Positions 22,220-36,213 of a stretch of 64,000 nucleotides of DNA are shown piece after piece (within the stretch, counting starts at the first letter, position 1; each line of letters begins with the position of its first letter). The notes under the pieces are model-generated. The model had not been told where the DNA came from. It was given only the letters and a program-made list of their open reading frames with translations, and searched no databases. This stretch comes from Apoderus coryli (Eukaryota; Arthropoda; Insecta; Coleoptera; Attelabidae), in assembly GCA_911728435.2 (NCBI GenBank), contig OU452199.1, positions 22,330,860 to 22,394,859 on the forward strand, read 5' to 3'. The translations under genes and the position numbers were made by a program.

Positions 22220-25085
22220 ATTTTTGATTCACCCTGTATATAAATTTGAGCTTATAGTTTAACTTTAAAAAAAATCTTGATTTGAAATCTAAAGAAATCA
22301 AAAAGCTTTTCAAAACAATACTATTTCACCTTAACAAAATAAAGAAATACATTTTTGATTCACCCTGTATATAAATTTGAGCTTATAGTTTAACTTTCAA
22401 AAAATCTTGATTTGAAATCTAAAGATATCAAAAAATTATTCCAAGTATTACTATTTCGCCTTAACAAAATAAAGAAATACATTTTTGATTCACCCTGTAT
22501 ATAAGTTTGAGCTTATAGTTTAACTTTTAAAAAAATCTTGATTTGAAATCTAAAGAAATCAAAAAGTTATTCAAAACAATACTATTTCAGCTTAACAAAA
22601 TAAAGAAATACATTTTTGATTCACCCTGTATATAAATTTGAGCTTATAGTTTAACTTTCAAAAAATCTTGATTTGAAATCTAAAGAAATCAAAAAGTTAT
22701 TCAAAATATTTCACCTTAACAAAATAAGGAAATACATTTTTGATTCACCCTGTATATAAATTTGAGCTTATAGTTTAACTTTTAAAAAAATCTTGATTTG
22801 AAATCTAAAGAAATCAAAAAGTTATTCAAAATATTTCACCTTAACAAAATAAGGAAATACATTTTTGATTCACCCTGTATATAAATTTGAGCTTATAGTT
22901 TAACTTTCAAAAAATCTTGATTTGAAATCTAAAGAAATCAAAAAGTTATTCAAAACAATACTATTTCACCTTAACAAAATAAAGAAATACATTTTTGATT
23001 CACCCTGTATATAAATTTGAGCTTATAGTTTAACTTTCAAAAAATCTTGATTTGAAATCTAAAGATATCAAAAAATTATTCCAAATATTACTATTTCGCC
23101 TTAACAAAATAAAGAAATACATTTTTGATTCACCCTGTATATAAATTTGAGCTTATAGTTTAACTTTTAAAAAAATCTTGATTTGAAATCTAAAGAAATC
23201 AAAAAGTTATTCAAAACAATACTATTTCACCTTAACAAAATAAAGAAATACATTTTTGATTCACCCTGTATATAAATTTGAGCTTATAGTTTAACTTTCA
23301 AAAAATCTTGATTTGAAATCTAAAGATATCAAAAAATTATTCCAAATATTACTATTTCGCCTTAACAAAATAAAGAAATACATTTTTGATTCACCCTGTA
23401 TATAAATTTGAGCTTATAGTTTAACTTTTAAAAAAATCTTGATTTGAAATCTAAAGAAATCAAAAAGTTATTCAAAACAATACTATTTCACCTTAACAAA
23501 ATAAAGAAATACATTTTTGATTCACCCTGTATATAAATTTGAGCTTATAGTTTAACTTTTAAAAAAATCTTGATTTGAAATCTAAAGAAATCAAAAAGTT
23601 ATTAAAAACAATACTATTTCACCTTAACAAAATAAAGAAATACATTTTTGATTCACCCTGTATATAAATTTGAGCTTATAGTTTAACTTTTAAAAAAATC
23701 TTGATTTGAAATCTAAAGAAATCAAAAAGTTATTCAAAACAATACTATTTCACCTTAACAAAATAAACAAATACATTTTTGATTCACCCTGTATATAAAT
23801 TTGAGCTTATAGTTTAACTTTTAAAAAAATCTTGATTTGAAATCTAAAGAAATCAAAAAGTTATTCAAAACAATACTATTTCACCTTAACAAAATAAAGA
23901 AATACATTTTTGATTCACCCTGTATATAAATTTGAGCTTATAGTTTAACTTTCAAAAAATCTTGATTTGAAATCTAAAGAAATCAAAAAGTTATTCAAAA
24001 CAATACTATTTCACCTTAACAAAATAAAGAAATACATTTTTGATTCACCCTGTATATAAATTTGAGCTTATAGTTTAACTGTCACAGAAAACTTAATTTC
24101 AAATCTAAAGAAATCAAAATATTATTCAAAATATAACTTTTTTGACCATAACAAAATAAAGAAATACATTTTTGGTTCACCCCGTATATAAATTTGAGCT
24201 TATAGTTTAACTTTTAAAAAAATCTTGATTTGAAATCTAAAGAAATCAAAAAGTTATTCAAAACAATACTATTTCACCTTAACAAAATAAAGAAATACAT
24301 TTTTGATTCACCCTGTATATAAATTTGAGCTTATAGTTTAACTTTCAAAAAATCTTGATTTGAAATCTAAAGAAATCAAAAAGTTATTCAAAACAATACT
24401 ATTTCACCTTAACAAAATAAAGAAATACATTTTTGATTCACCCTGTATATAAATTTGAGCTTATAGTTTAACTTTCACAGAAAACTTAATTTCAAATCTA
24501 AAGAAATCAAAATATTATTCAAAATATAACTTTTTTGACCATAACAAAATAAAGAAATACATTTTTGGTTCACCCCGTATATAAATTTGAGCTTATAGTT
24601 TAACTTTTAAAAAAATCTTGATTTGAAATCTAAAGAAATCAAAAAATTATTCAAAATATTTCACTTTAACAAAATAAAGAAATATATTTTTGATTCACCC
24701 TGTATATAAATTTGAGCTTATAGTTTAACTTTTAAAAAAATCTTGATTTGAAATCTAAAGAAATCAAAAAATTATTCAAAATATTTCACTTTAACAAAAT
24801 AAAGAAATATATTTTTGATTCACCCTGTATATAAATTTGAGCTTATAGTTTAACTTTTAAAAAAATCTTGATTTGAAATCTAAAGATATCAAAAAATTAT
24901 TCCAAATATTTCACCTTAACAAAATAAAGAAATACATTTTTGATTCACCCTGTATATAAATTTGAGCTTATAGTTTAACTTTTAAAAAAATCTTGATTTG
25001 AAATCTAAAGAAATCAAACAATTATTCAAAATATTGCTTTTTTGACGATAGGAAATAAATTTTTGATTCACCCTGTATATAAATT
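22220..25085. repeat. Minisatellite S2 in R4, 124/130-bp monomers, about 22 copies
   Basis: GATTCACCCTGTATATAAATTTGAG recurs with spacings of 124-125 or 130-131 bp. The two length classes differ by a 6-bp indel (AAAACAATACTATTTC versus AAAATATTTC). S2 is recognisably S1 read in the other direction, with the palindrome region replaced by CCCTGTATATAAATTTGAG. Confidence 0.9.
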
Positions 25086-25968
25086 TAAAACCTATGCTAA
25101 AAATTGCTCTTTTAAAGAAAATAAAGTCACCTATCGCTGAGGTTATGCAACCGTAAATACCATAATGATGTGTTGGAGGTTGCATAAGCATAAGATATTA
25201 AATAAAGGTCATTGATTGGTTTGGGTTGTAGCCCGTCTGCACATACTCAACTCCTCCCACTTCACGGGTCATTGAACTTTTTTGCATTATTAATTGAAAT
25301 TGTAACCTTTCTGGTGGGAATAAATTTTACTACTCTGCCAGATTTAGTTCATGTGAATAGCAGTAAAATAAAAATAAGTATAAATTATTAGTTTTTTTAC
25401 ATAAAATAATGTTTTAATATTTGTTATATTATTGTGGGAGTTGCGTAAATTAAATTTGTTGTAAAATTAAGTATCTAATCATATTCCATGTGTAAATATA
25501 TTGCGTGAAACTATGAGGAATATGTGTATGATGAAAGTGTTCAAATAAAGTGTGGCAACCGCGATTTTCGCAATTTTTCTAGGTTATTGATGTACAAAGT
25601 CTCGGAAGAATTTCCAACATTTTTAGTTTACAATTAAAAATGTAATAAAGGGCCGTATCATACCGTAAAAGTGCACTCCCGTATTTAGAACAGTGCCTAG
25701 TATAAATCAAAATGCTTTTATTGTATTTGTGGATGTTACAATAAGGTAAATTTATTGATTTAGTAGTAGCATTTTTTGCAGTTTTGTGCTGTTGTATTCT
25801 TGAATTTCCTCGTAGAAAATCGTATTCACCTCCTTGTCACGCTAAAATATCGTTTCTGCAGAGGTAAATGAATGATTAAAATACATAATTTTAATGCATT
25901 GAATCAGCTTTGATATATAGCCTATCGGGTGATGCAAAAAATAAAGTTGCCATATAGGAAACACTGTT

Positions 25969-25987
25969 GGAACGCCTCCGGCGTTCC
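25969..25987 (-). other. HP hairpin, R orientation, variant 3 (R4)
   Basis: GGAACGCC-TCC-GGCGTTCC, an 8-bp perfect stem. Nearby GCACACAACTTTGTGC forms the second, upstream stem in F terms. Identical hairpins occur at 29313-29331, 36195-36213 and 41094-41112. Confidence 0.75.
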
Positions 25988-26519
25988 TTTGCGTTTATTC
26001 GCACACAACTTTGTGCTTTTTTTCCTCATTTTCGACAAAGACGGACTGTACGCTCGTTATTATATGTAACAAGAAATCCCTTCGGGATTTCCCAGTCGTT
26101 GTGTGGTAGTTTTATCTATAAAAAAAGTCATTGAGGGTGGCAAAAAAAATGAAAAAAAAAATCAAAAAAAAAAAAATTTCAAGGAAAAAAATGTTTCTAT
26201 TATTAAAAAAAAATTAAAAAAAAAAAATTTTAAAAAAAAAATTTAAAAAAAAAAATTTCAAAAAAAAAAATTTCAAAAAAAAAAATAAAAAAAAATAAAA
26301 AAAAAATAATTCAAAAATTAATTAAAAAAAAGTATTGCCAGAGCTGAAAATCTGAAAATGTTTCTGTCTATTATTGAAAATAAATAGAAACATTTTTGAG
26401 TTACCCCGTAGAAAACCTCTAGGAGCATATAGTTTAACTTTCAAAGAAATCTTGAATTGAAACCCAAAGAAATCAAAAAATTATTCAAAATATTACTATT
26501 TCACCTTAACCAAATAAAG

Positions 26520-28430
26520 AAATACATTTTTGATTCACCCTGTATATAAATTTGAGCTTATAGTTTAACTTTCAAAGAAATCTTGATTTGAAATCTAAAG
26601 AAATCAAAAAGTTATTCAAAACAATACTATTTCACCTTAACAAAATAAAGAAATACATTTTTGATTCACCCTGTATATAAATTTGAGCTTATAGTTTAAC
26701 TTTCAAAAAATCTTGATTTGAAATCTAAAGAAATCAAAAAGTTATTCAAAATATTTCACCTTAACAAAATAAAGAAATACATTTTTGATTCACCCTGTAT
26801 ATAAATTTGAGCTTATAGTTTAACTTTCAAAAAATCTTGATTTGAAATCTAAAGAAATCAAAAAATTATTCAAAATATTTCACCTTAACAAAATAAAGAA
26901 ATACATTTTTGATTCACCCTGTATATAAATTTGAGCTTATAGTTTAACTTTCAAAAAATCTTGATTTGAAATCTAAAGAAATCAAAAAATTATTCAAAAT
27001 ATTTCACCTTAACAAAATAAAGAAATACATTTTTGATTCACCCTGTATATAAATTTGAGCTTATAGTTTAACTTTCAAAAAATCTTGATTTGAAATCTAA
27101 AGAAATCAAAAAGTTATTCAAAATATTTCACCTTAACAAAATAAAGAAATACATTTTTGATTCACCCTGTATATAAATTTGAGCTTATAGTTTAACTTTC
27201 AAAAAATCTTGATTTGAAATCTAAAGAAATCAAAAAATTATTCAAAATATTTCACCTTAACAAAATAAAGAAATACATTTTTGATTCACCCTGTATATAA
27301 ATTTGAGCTTATAGTTTAACTTTCAAAAAATCTTGATTTGAAATCTAAAGAAATCAAAAAATTATTCAAAATATTTCACCTTAACAAAATAAAGAAATAC
27401 ATTTTTGATTCACCCTGTATATAAATTTGAGCTTATAGTTTAACTTTCAAAAAATCTTGATTTGAAATCTAAAGAAATCAAAAAGTTATTCAAAATATTT
27501 CACCTTAACAAAATAAAGAAATACATTTTTGATTCACCCTGTATATAAATTTTAGCTTATAGTTTAACTTTCAAAAAATCTTGATTTGAAATCTAAAGAA
27601 ATGAAAAAGTTATTCAAAACAATACTATTTCACCTTAACAAAATAAAGAAATACATTTTTGATTCACCCTGTATATAAATTTTAGCTTATAGTTTAACTT
27701 TCAAAAAATCTTGATTTGAAATCTAAAGAAATCAAAAAGTTATTCAAAATATTTCACTTTAACAAAATAAAGAAATACATTTTTGATTCACCCTGTATAT
27801 AAATTTGAGCTTATAGTTTAACTTTCAAAAAATCTTGATTTGAAATCTAAAGAAATCAAAAAGTTATTCAAAATATTTCACCTTAACAAAATAAAGAAAT
27901 ACATTTTTGATTCACCCTGTATATAAATTTGAGCTTATAGTTTAACTTTTAAAAAATCTTGATTTGAAATCTAAAGAAATCAAAAAATTATTCAAAATAT
28001 TTCACCTTAACAAAATAAAGAAATACATTTTGATTCACCCTGTATATAAATTTAAGCTTATAGTTTAACTTTTAAAAAAATCTAACTTTTAAAAAAATCT
28101 TGATTTGTAATCTAAAGAAATCAAAAAATTATTCAAAATATTTCACTTTAACAAAATAAAGAAATATATTTTTGATTCACCCTGTATATAAATTTGAGCT
28201 TATAAAAATCTTGATTTGAAATCTAAAGAAATCAAAAAATTATTCAAAATATTTCACCTTAACAAAATAAAGAAATACATTTTTGATTCACCCTGTATAT
28301 AAATTTGAGCTTATAGTTTAACTTTTAAAAAAATCTTGATTTGAAATCTAAAGAAATCAAACAATTATTCAAAATATTGCTTTTTTGACGATAGGAAATA
28401 AATTTTTGATTCACCCTGTATATAAATTTA
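26520..28430. repeat. Minisatellite S2 in R5, about 15 copies
   Basis: Same monomer as in R4. Most copies are the shorter 124-bp class. Two monomers near 28070-28200 are truncated. Confidence 0.9.
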
Positions 28431-29312
28431 AAACCTATGCTAAAAATTGCTCTTTTAAAGAAAATAAAGTCACCTATGGCTGAGGTTATGCAACCGTAAA
28501 TACCATAATGATGTGTTGGAGGTTGCATAAGCATAAGATATTAAATAAAGGTCATTGATTGGTTGTAATTAGTAGCCCGTCTGCACATACTCAACTCCTC
28601 CCACTTCACGGGTCATTGAACTTTTTTGCATTATTAATTGAAATTGTAACCTTTCTGGTGGGAATAAATTTTACTACTCTGCCAGATTTAGTTCATGTGA
28701 ATAGCAGTAAAATAAAAATAAGTATAAATTATTAGTTTTTTTACATAAAATAATGTTTTAATATTTGTTATATTATTGTGGGAGTTGCGTAAATTAAATT
28801 TGTTGTAAAATTAAGTATCTAATCATATTGCATGTGTAAATATATTGCGTGAAACTATGAGGAATATGTGTATGATGAAAGTGTTCAAATAAAGTGTGGC
28901 AACCGCGATTTTCGCAATTTTTCTAGGTTATTGATGTACAAAGTCTCGGAAGAATTTCCAACATTTTTAGTTTACAATTAAAAATGTAATAAAGGGCCGT
29001 ATCATACCGTAAAAGTGCACTCCCGTGTTTAGAACAGTGCCTAGTATAAATCAAAATGCTTTTATTGTATTTGTGGATGTTACAATAAGGTAAATTTATT
29101 GATTTAGTAGTAGCATTTTTTGCAGTTTTGTGTTGATGTTTTCTTGAATTTCCTCGTAGAAAATCGTATTCACCTCCTTGTCACGCTAAAATATCGTTTC
29201 TGCAGAGGTAAATGAATGATTAAAATACATAATTTTAATGCATTGAATCAGCTTTGATATATAGCCTATCGGGTGATGCAAAAAATAAAGTTGCCATATA
29301 GGAAACACTGTT

Positions 29313-29331
29313 GGAACGCCTCCGGCGTTCC
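29313..29331 (-). other. HP hairpin, variant 3 (R5)
   Basis: GGAACGCC-TCC-GGCGTTCC, identical to R4. Confidence 0.75.
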
Positions 29332-29859
29332 TTTGCGTTTATTCGCACACAACTTTGTGCTTTTTTTCCTCATTTTCGACAAAGACGGACTGTACGCTCG
29401 TTATTATATGTAACAAGAAATCCCTTGCGGGATTTCCCAGTTGGTTTGTGGTAGTTTTATCTATGAAAAAAGTCATTGAGGGTGGCAAAAAAAATGAAAA
29501 AAAAAATCAAAAAAAAAAAATTTCAAGGAAAAAAATGTTTCTATTATTAAAAAAAAATTTAAAAAAAAAATTTAAAAAAAAAAATTTCAAAAAAAAAAAA
29601 TTTCAAAAAAAAAAAATTAAAAAAAAAAAATTTAAAAAAAAAATAATTCAAAAATTAATTAAAAAAAAGTATTGCCAGAGCTGAAAATCTGAAAATGTTT
29701 CTATCTATTATTGAAAATAAATAGAAACATTTTTGAGTTACCCCGTAGAAAACCTCTAGGAGCATATAGTTTAACTTTCAAAGAAATCTTGAATTGAAAC
29801 CCAAAGAAATCAAAAAATTATTCAAAATATTACTATTTCACCTTAACAAAATAAAGAAA

Positions 29860-31030
29860 TACATTTTTGATTCACCCTGTATATAAATTTGAGCTTATAG
29901 TTTAACTTTCAAAGAAATCTTGATTTGAAATCTAAAGAAATCAAAAAGTTATTCAAAACAATACTATTTCACCTTAACAAAATAAAGAAATACATTTTTG
30001 ATTCACCCTGTATATAAATTTGAGCTTATAGTTTAACTTTCAAAAAATCTTGATTTGAAATCTAAAGAAATCAAAAAGTTATTCAAAATATTTCACCTTA
30101 ACAAAATAAAGAAATACATTTTTGATTCACCCTGTATATAAATTTGAGCTTATAGTTTAACTTTCAAAAAATCTTGATTTGAAATCTAAAGAAATCAAAA
30201 AGTTATTCAAAACAATACTATTTCACCTTAACAAAATAAAGAAATACATTTTTGATTCACCCTGTATATAAATTTGAGCTTATAGTTTAACTTTCAAAAA
30301 ATCTTGATTTGAAATCTAAAGAAATCAAAAAGTTATTCAAAACAATACTATTTCACCTTAACAAAATAAAGAAATACATTTTTGATTCACCCTGTATATA
30401 AATTTGAGCTTATAGTTTAACTTTCAAAAAATCTTGATTTGAAATCTAAAGAAATCAAAAAGTTATTCAAAACAATACTATTTCAGCTTAACAAAATAAA
30501 GAAATACATTTTTGATTCACCCTGTATATAAATTTGAGCTTATAGTTTAACTTTCAAAAAATCTTGATTTGAAATCTAAAGAAATCAAAAAGTTATTCAA
30601 AATATTTCACCTTAACAAAATAAAGAAATACATTTTTGATTCACCCTGTATATAAATTTGAGCTTATAGTTTAACTTTTAAAAAAATCTTGATTTGAAAT
30701 CTAAAGAAATCAAAAAGTTATTCAAAACAATACTATTTCACCTTAACAAAATAAAGAAATACATTTTTGATTCACCCTGTATATAAATTTGAGCTTATAG
30801 TTTAACTTTCAAAAAATCTTGATTTGAAATCTAAAGAAATCAAAAAGTTATTCAAAACAATACTATTTCACCTTAACAAAATAAAGAAATACATTTTTGA
30901 TTCACCCTGTATATAAATTTGAGCTTATAGTTTAACTTTCAAAAAATCTTGATTTGAAATCTAAAGAAATCAAAAAGTTATTCAAAATATTTCACCTTAA
31001 CAAAATAAAGAAATACATTTTTGATTCACC
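29860..31030. repeat. Minisatellite S2 in R6, about 9 copies
   Basis: Same monomer family as in R4 and R5, mainly the 130-bp class. It passes directly into S4 with the same CACCCTGTATATAAATTT start. Confidence 0.9.
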
Positions 31031-32873
31031 CTGTATATAAATTTAAAACCTATGCTAAAAATTTCTCTTTTAAAGAAAATAAAGTCACCTATCGTGTTAA
31101 AAAAAATGGTAAAAAAATAGAGAAATACATTTTGGATTCACCCCGTATATAAATTTAAAACCTATGCTAAAAATTTCTCTTTTAAAGAAAATAAAGTCAC
31201 CTATCGTGTTAAAAAAAATGGTAAAAAAATAGAGAAATACATTTTTGATTCACCCCGTATATAAATTTAAAACCTATGCTAAAAATTTCTCTTTTAAAGA
31301 AAATAAAGTCACCTATCGTGTTAAAAAAAATGGTAAAAAAATAGAGAAATACATTTTTGATTCACCCCGTATATAAATTTAAAACCTATGCTAAAAATTT
31401 CTCTTTTAAAGAAAATAAAGTCACCTATCGTGTTAAAAAAAATGGTAAAAAAATAGAGAAATACATTTTTGATTCACCCCGTATATAAATTTAAAACCTA
31501 TGCTAAAAATTTCTCTTTTAAAGAAAATAAAGTCACCTATCGTGTTAAAAAAAATGGTAAAAAAATAGAGAAATACATTTTTGATTCACCCCGTATATAA
31601 ATTTAAAACCTATGCTAAAAATTTCTCTTTTAAAGAAAATAAAGTCACCTATCGTGTTAAAAAAAATGGTAAAAAAATAGAGAAATACATTTTTGATTCA
31701 CCCCGTATATAAATTTAAAACCTATGCTAAAAATTTCTCTTTTAAAGAAAATAAAGTCACCTATCGTGTTAAAAAAAATTGTAAAAAAATAGAGAAATAC
31801 ATTTTTGATTCACCCCGTATATAAATTTAAAACCTATGCTAAAAATTTCTCTTTTAAAGAAAATAAAGTCACCTATCGTGTTAAAAAAAATGGTAAAAAA
31901 ATAGAGAAATACATTTTTGATTCACCCCGTATATAAATTTAAAACCTATGCTAAAAATTTCTCTTTTAAAGAAAATAAAGTCACCTATCGTGTTAAAAAA
32001 AATGGTAAAAAAATAGAGAAATACATTTTTGATTCACCCTGTATATAAATTTAAAGCCTATGCTAAAAATTTCTCTTGTAAAGAAAATAAAGTCACCTAT
32101 CGTGTTAAAAAAAATGGTAAAAAAATAGAGAAATACATTTTTGATTCACCCCGTATATAAATTTAAAACCTATGCTAAAAATTTCTCTTTTAAAGAAAAT
32201 AAAGTCACCTATCGTGTTAAAAAAAATGGTAAAAAAATAGAGAAATACATTTTTGATTCACCCTGTATATAAATTTAAAGCCTATGCTAAAAATTTCTCT
32301 TGTAAAGAAAATAAAGTCACCTATCGTGTTAAAAAAAAAATGGTAAAAAAATAGAGAAATACATTTTTGATTCACCCCGTATATAAATTTAAAACCTATG
32401 CTAAAAATTTCTCTTTTAAAGAAAATAAAGTCACCTATCGTGTTAAAACAAATGGTAAAAAAATAGAGAAATACATTTTTGATTCACCCCGTATATAAAT
32501 TTAAAACCTATGCTAAAAATTTCTCTTTTAAAGAAAATAAAGTCACCTATCGTGTTAAAAAAAATGGTAAAAAAATAGAGAAATACATTTTTGATTCACC
32601 CTGTATATAAATTTAAAGCCTATGCTAAAAATTTCTCTTGTAAAGAAAATAAAGTCACCTATCGTGTTAAAAAAAAATGGTAAAAAAATAGAGAAATACA
32701 TTTTTGATTCACCCCGTATATAAATTTAAAACCTATGCTAAAAATTTCTCTTTTAAAGAAAATAAAGTCACCTATCGTGTTAAAACAAATGGTAAAAAAA
32801 TAGAGAAATACATTTTTGATTCACCCTGTATATAAATTTAAAGCCTATGCTAAAAATTTCTCTTTTAAAGAAA
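31028..32873. repeat. Minisatellite S4, 112-bp monomer, 16 copies
   Basis: CACCCCGTATATAAATTTAA recurs every 112 bp from 31028 to 32822 with almost no divergence. A subtype with CCCTGTAT, AAAGCC and CTTGTAAAG recurs at about 32036, 32260 and 32596. The monomer body (CCTATGCTAAAAATTTCTC...GTCACCTATCG) is single-copy next to the S1/S2 arrays elsewhere (11208-11290 reversed, 25085-25135, 28430-28480). Confidence 0.9.
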
Positions 32874-33224
32874 ATATTCCTTTTTTTGTCCTTAAAAAAT
32901 TTTATACTAAATACCTACTATAAATATATTAGTTAGGTATTTTAAATCTGCTAGCCTAAAAATGGCTGCCGATCATCATTTTATAAACCTACATCTGTCT
33001 ATTTGAAAATCGTTGGTGTTCAATTAACGTTAACGTTAATAGCGGCGGACGTTAATTTTAGGACTATCTGTCTATCTATTTTGGCTTCGTTGGTTTGTCA
33101 TAATTTGGCAGAATTTTGTTCTGACGTTGGTGTCCCTTATTTTTGTTTGGTTGACACTACAATAAATAGGTTATATTATGGGGCTTGGAGGTTAAAAGTA
33201 AACAGTAGTAGTATGCATTGTAAC

Positions 33225-33406
33225 TATATTTGATAAAAATAAACTGTGCTGGCTGTATCCTACTGTGAAAGGGCAAGAGGCCAATAATAGTTAGTACTCG
33301 CTTAGGCGGTAACTTAAAAAAAAAACGAAATAACTTGAAGCATTCAAAATATGGACCTACAGGCAAGAGACAGAAATCAATTTGGAAATGGAAATTTGGT
33401 CGTCAG
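33225..33406. repeat. Inverted repeat IR-X, right copy
   Basis: Reverse complement of 3540-3725. The similarity stops at GGTCG. Past this the sequence is AT-rich with GTAGGTAG and TACGTACGT repeats. Confidence 0.75.
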
Positions 33407-36194
33407 CATCCGCTAATAATAATAATACGTGGTGTATAAAATAAAAAGTGTAGTTAATTCTATATTGATTTGTTGTGTTTACGGTTTATAATTTTTGTAT
33501 AAAAACATGATAAGTACTATTTACACAGAATATTATTTATTCTGTGCTATTTATATGAATATATATAATGGCTATACTTACTTTAAGACTTAAACTTAAC
33601 AAAATTACGTACCTATTTTGTTTCATTGAATGTTTTTGATCTAGGTTATCATCTGTAATTAGTTTTTGGACAAAAACAGGTAGGTAGGTAGGTAATGAGA
33701 CTTGTATTTTATCCAGTTATTTGTAACGTAAGAATAAATTCGGTATCAGGAAATTAAAACTAAATGTAGGCATTTTAATTTAATTTAGTAGTGGAATTTG
33801 TAAATTAAAAAAGAAACCCTAATTTTTTGGTAAATAAATCGTAAGATAAACAATATGTCGTCATCCAAAACATATGATCAAATTCTCTCGGTCTTAGCTT
33901 AGATACGTACGTCGTACGTATGACGTCATTTTAAATAATAGCATTGTTCCACAGATGACAATAAGTCCACTTATATCAAGCTGCGAATATTTGTGATAAA
34001 GTGAAGCAAAATTTGTCACGCAATGAGATAAACAAAGACAAATAATACTGCTTTAATTCACATGCAGCCAACGTAAGTATGCACCTACAGATATTGTGAA
34101 ATCCGTTTATATAACAGATAACGTAGGCAACACTGTCCTAATGTACGTAGTTGGTTATGCTACCCTTCACCACCTGATCTATTATAGGAATGTAGTAACG
34201 ACGTACGTATGAATATCTACTTTCTTGACGAATGGAGAACCTTTGTATAAAACAAAGACCTTAATAATACATACATACATAATAATAATACTGTTAGTAA
34301 GGTCTTTGGTATAAAATTAGCCAGCTAAGTACCGTACGTCGTTAGTTATTTGGAAACTATCCTGACCCTGACCGGATGAAATTGACCTAGTAACCTTTAT
34401 TTTAGCTGTCTTAAAATAGTACAACATTTATTTTATTAATATAATATACTAAATTTAATTAATTAATTAAACAGGTAAAGTTAGGTATAATACGAAAATT
34501 GTAAATCTATAATAAAATTAGTCAGCTAAGTACGTACGTCATTAGTTATTTGGAAACAACCCTGACCGAGATCAATAAGATGAAATTGACCTAGTAACCT
34601 TTAGTTTAGTTTCAAACAAATCTAAATAATAATAATAATAATGTACCTACCTTCCTTTTTATAAACTTCATTAATAAGTACAACATATACGACATACCTA
34701 CCTAGGTATCTCAAATTCTTCCTGATAAATGGATTATAAAAACTGTAAATTGTAATTGTTGGTATTTTCTGATCGAGAATAAGTTTCAGTAAATAGTAGA
34801 TACTTAGTTTTACAAAGTACTCACGTTGTTAAAAGCATATTTATGTAGCTGGATGCAAAAAATGTTGTCTGTATTGTGGCCTTTTTATAGACTTCATTAA
34901 TAAAAAAATAACTCTACTTGTAATTGTTTGTTGCCAGTGATAGATCTCGGGTAAAAGTAGGTACTTCCTTACTTGCATTGTTTTTGTATATTTCTGTATC
35001 TATCACTTTGGAATAACAATATTATGTTGTTTGTATTTGTTACTTACGGTTGTGATGTGGTAGGTATAATGTTTTAATTTTAAAAATATTAACCTGTTTG
35101 TTTTGATCGTAATATACCTAGTAGGTAGCTAACAACAAATGTTTGCCTGAAATATTGAATACCTATTATGTGTTTGTATTAAACTACTTACTGTGCAAGT
35201 GTTTTTTGCTATATTTACTACTGTTGTTTACTCATTTCGATAATTTGTGTTTATTGTTGTTGTTCTTTGCGGAAGTTTATGATGAGTGGCCATTTGCAAA
35301 ATTGGAGTGACTGGTCACGGAATTAGTCGAGTCGAAAACGATGTGCGCCATTGTTGCCATATTGGGCCACATTCTACAAAATCACTTTCTGGGATAATTA
35401 GATTTGGAATTAAAGCAGTTGTTAAAAAATTAGATAAGCCTTCACTGTTCATGGCAGTATTTTATAGGTTATGTATGTATGTATTATTTTCAATTGCAAT
35501 GGATGAAAGAATTTGAATGTGTTTGTTTGTGAAAAGGATAGGCATCATAGCCAAATGAAACATAATGTTCATTTCCTGTGTGGTGGTCGTTAGTGTCGCC
35601 TCTATATTGAAGGCAAAAATGGGTGTCATCGGTATGATTTTATGTGGTTTTTCGCACATTTTGTAATTAATATTGCAAATGCTGCGTATATCAGTGTCTT
35701 TTAAATTTTGTTCTTTATATTTAACATGTGTTTTTAAAGAGTGTCATTGTATATTTATTTGGAAAAATGTAAAAGAACGTTATGTGTGACAGCTGAACTA
35801 AATTAGATTTGTCAATTTTAAGGAATATACCAGTCGCATTTAAGGTTTGATAGATTAATAAAAATGAACGAAAAACGCAATAATTGAAAATATAGGATAT
35901 GGAAAAGGCACAGTGGCGTACCAAATATGCTTGTACGTAACTTTAAAATTGTTTTTGTACCTAAACACAGCACCAAAACAGGTATTTATTTCAAAGTAAT
36001 AGCAGTACTTTATAATGCTTTTTTCTTGAATTTCCTCGTAGAAAATCGTATTTACCTCCTTGTCACGCTAAAATATCGTTTCTGCACAGGTAAATATATG
36101 AATAAAATACATAATTTTAATGCATTGAATCAGCTTTGATATATAGCCTATCGGGTGATGCAAAAAATAAAGTTGCCATATAGGAATCACTGTT

Positions 36195-36213
36195 GGAACG
36201 CCTCCGGCGTTCC
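36195..36213 (-). other. HP hairpin, variant 3 (R6)
   Basis: GGAACGCC-TCC-GGCGTTCC. The flanks differ from R4 and R5 (AAGAAACGCGAAGATCACTCG instead of GACAAAGACGGACTG), but the stem is unchanged. Confidence 0.75.

Larger units (their letters stand above)
21783..26068 (+). repeat. Macro-repeat unit R4
   Basis: PAL tag (AAATCCC-TTC-GGGATTT), A-rich tract, a truncated TATTGCCAGAGCTG trace of the tRNA-like part, the S2 array, then about 1 kb of unique DNA (25080-26068) ending in HP. The 1-kb part and the tag are nearly identical to those of R5. Confidence 0.85.
26069..29412 (+). repeat. Macro-repeat unit R5
   Basis: About 3.34 kb, homologous throughout to R4. 28363-29480 differs from 25020-26140 by only a handful of substitutions and small indels, and a 69-codon antisense frame is identical in both (24982-25191 and 28325-28534). 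It differs mainly in satellite copy number. Confidence 0.85.

Noticed and set aside
29355..29684. 109-codon frame, very Lys-rich
   Set aside because: It is the A-rich tract of unit R6 read as AAA codons. Similar frames at 20291-20541, 36193-36393 and 36454-36669 are the same artefact.
22220..32873. CRISPR-like regular repeats
   Set aside because: Monomers are 112-135 bp with no unique spacers, in a eukaryotic context: satellite DNA.
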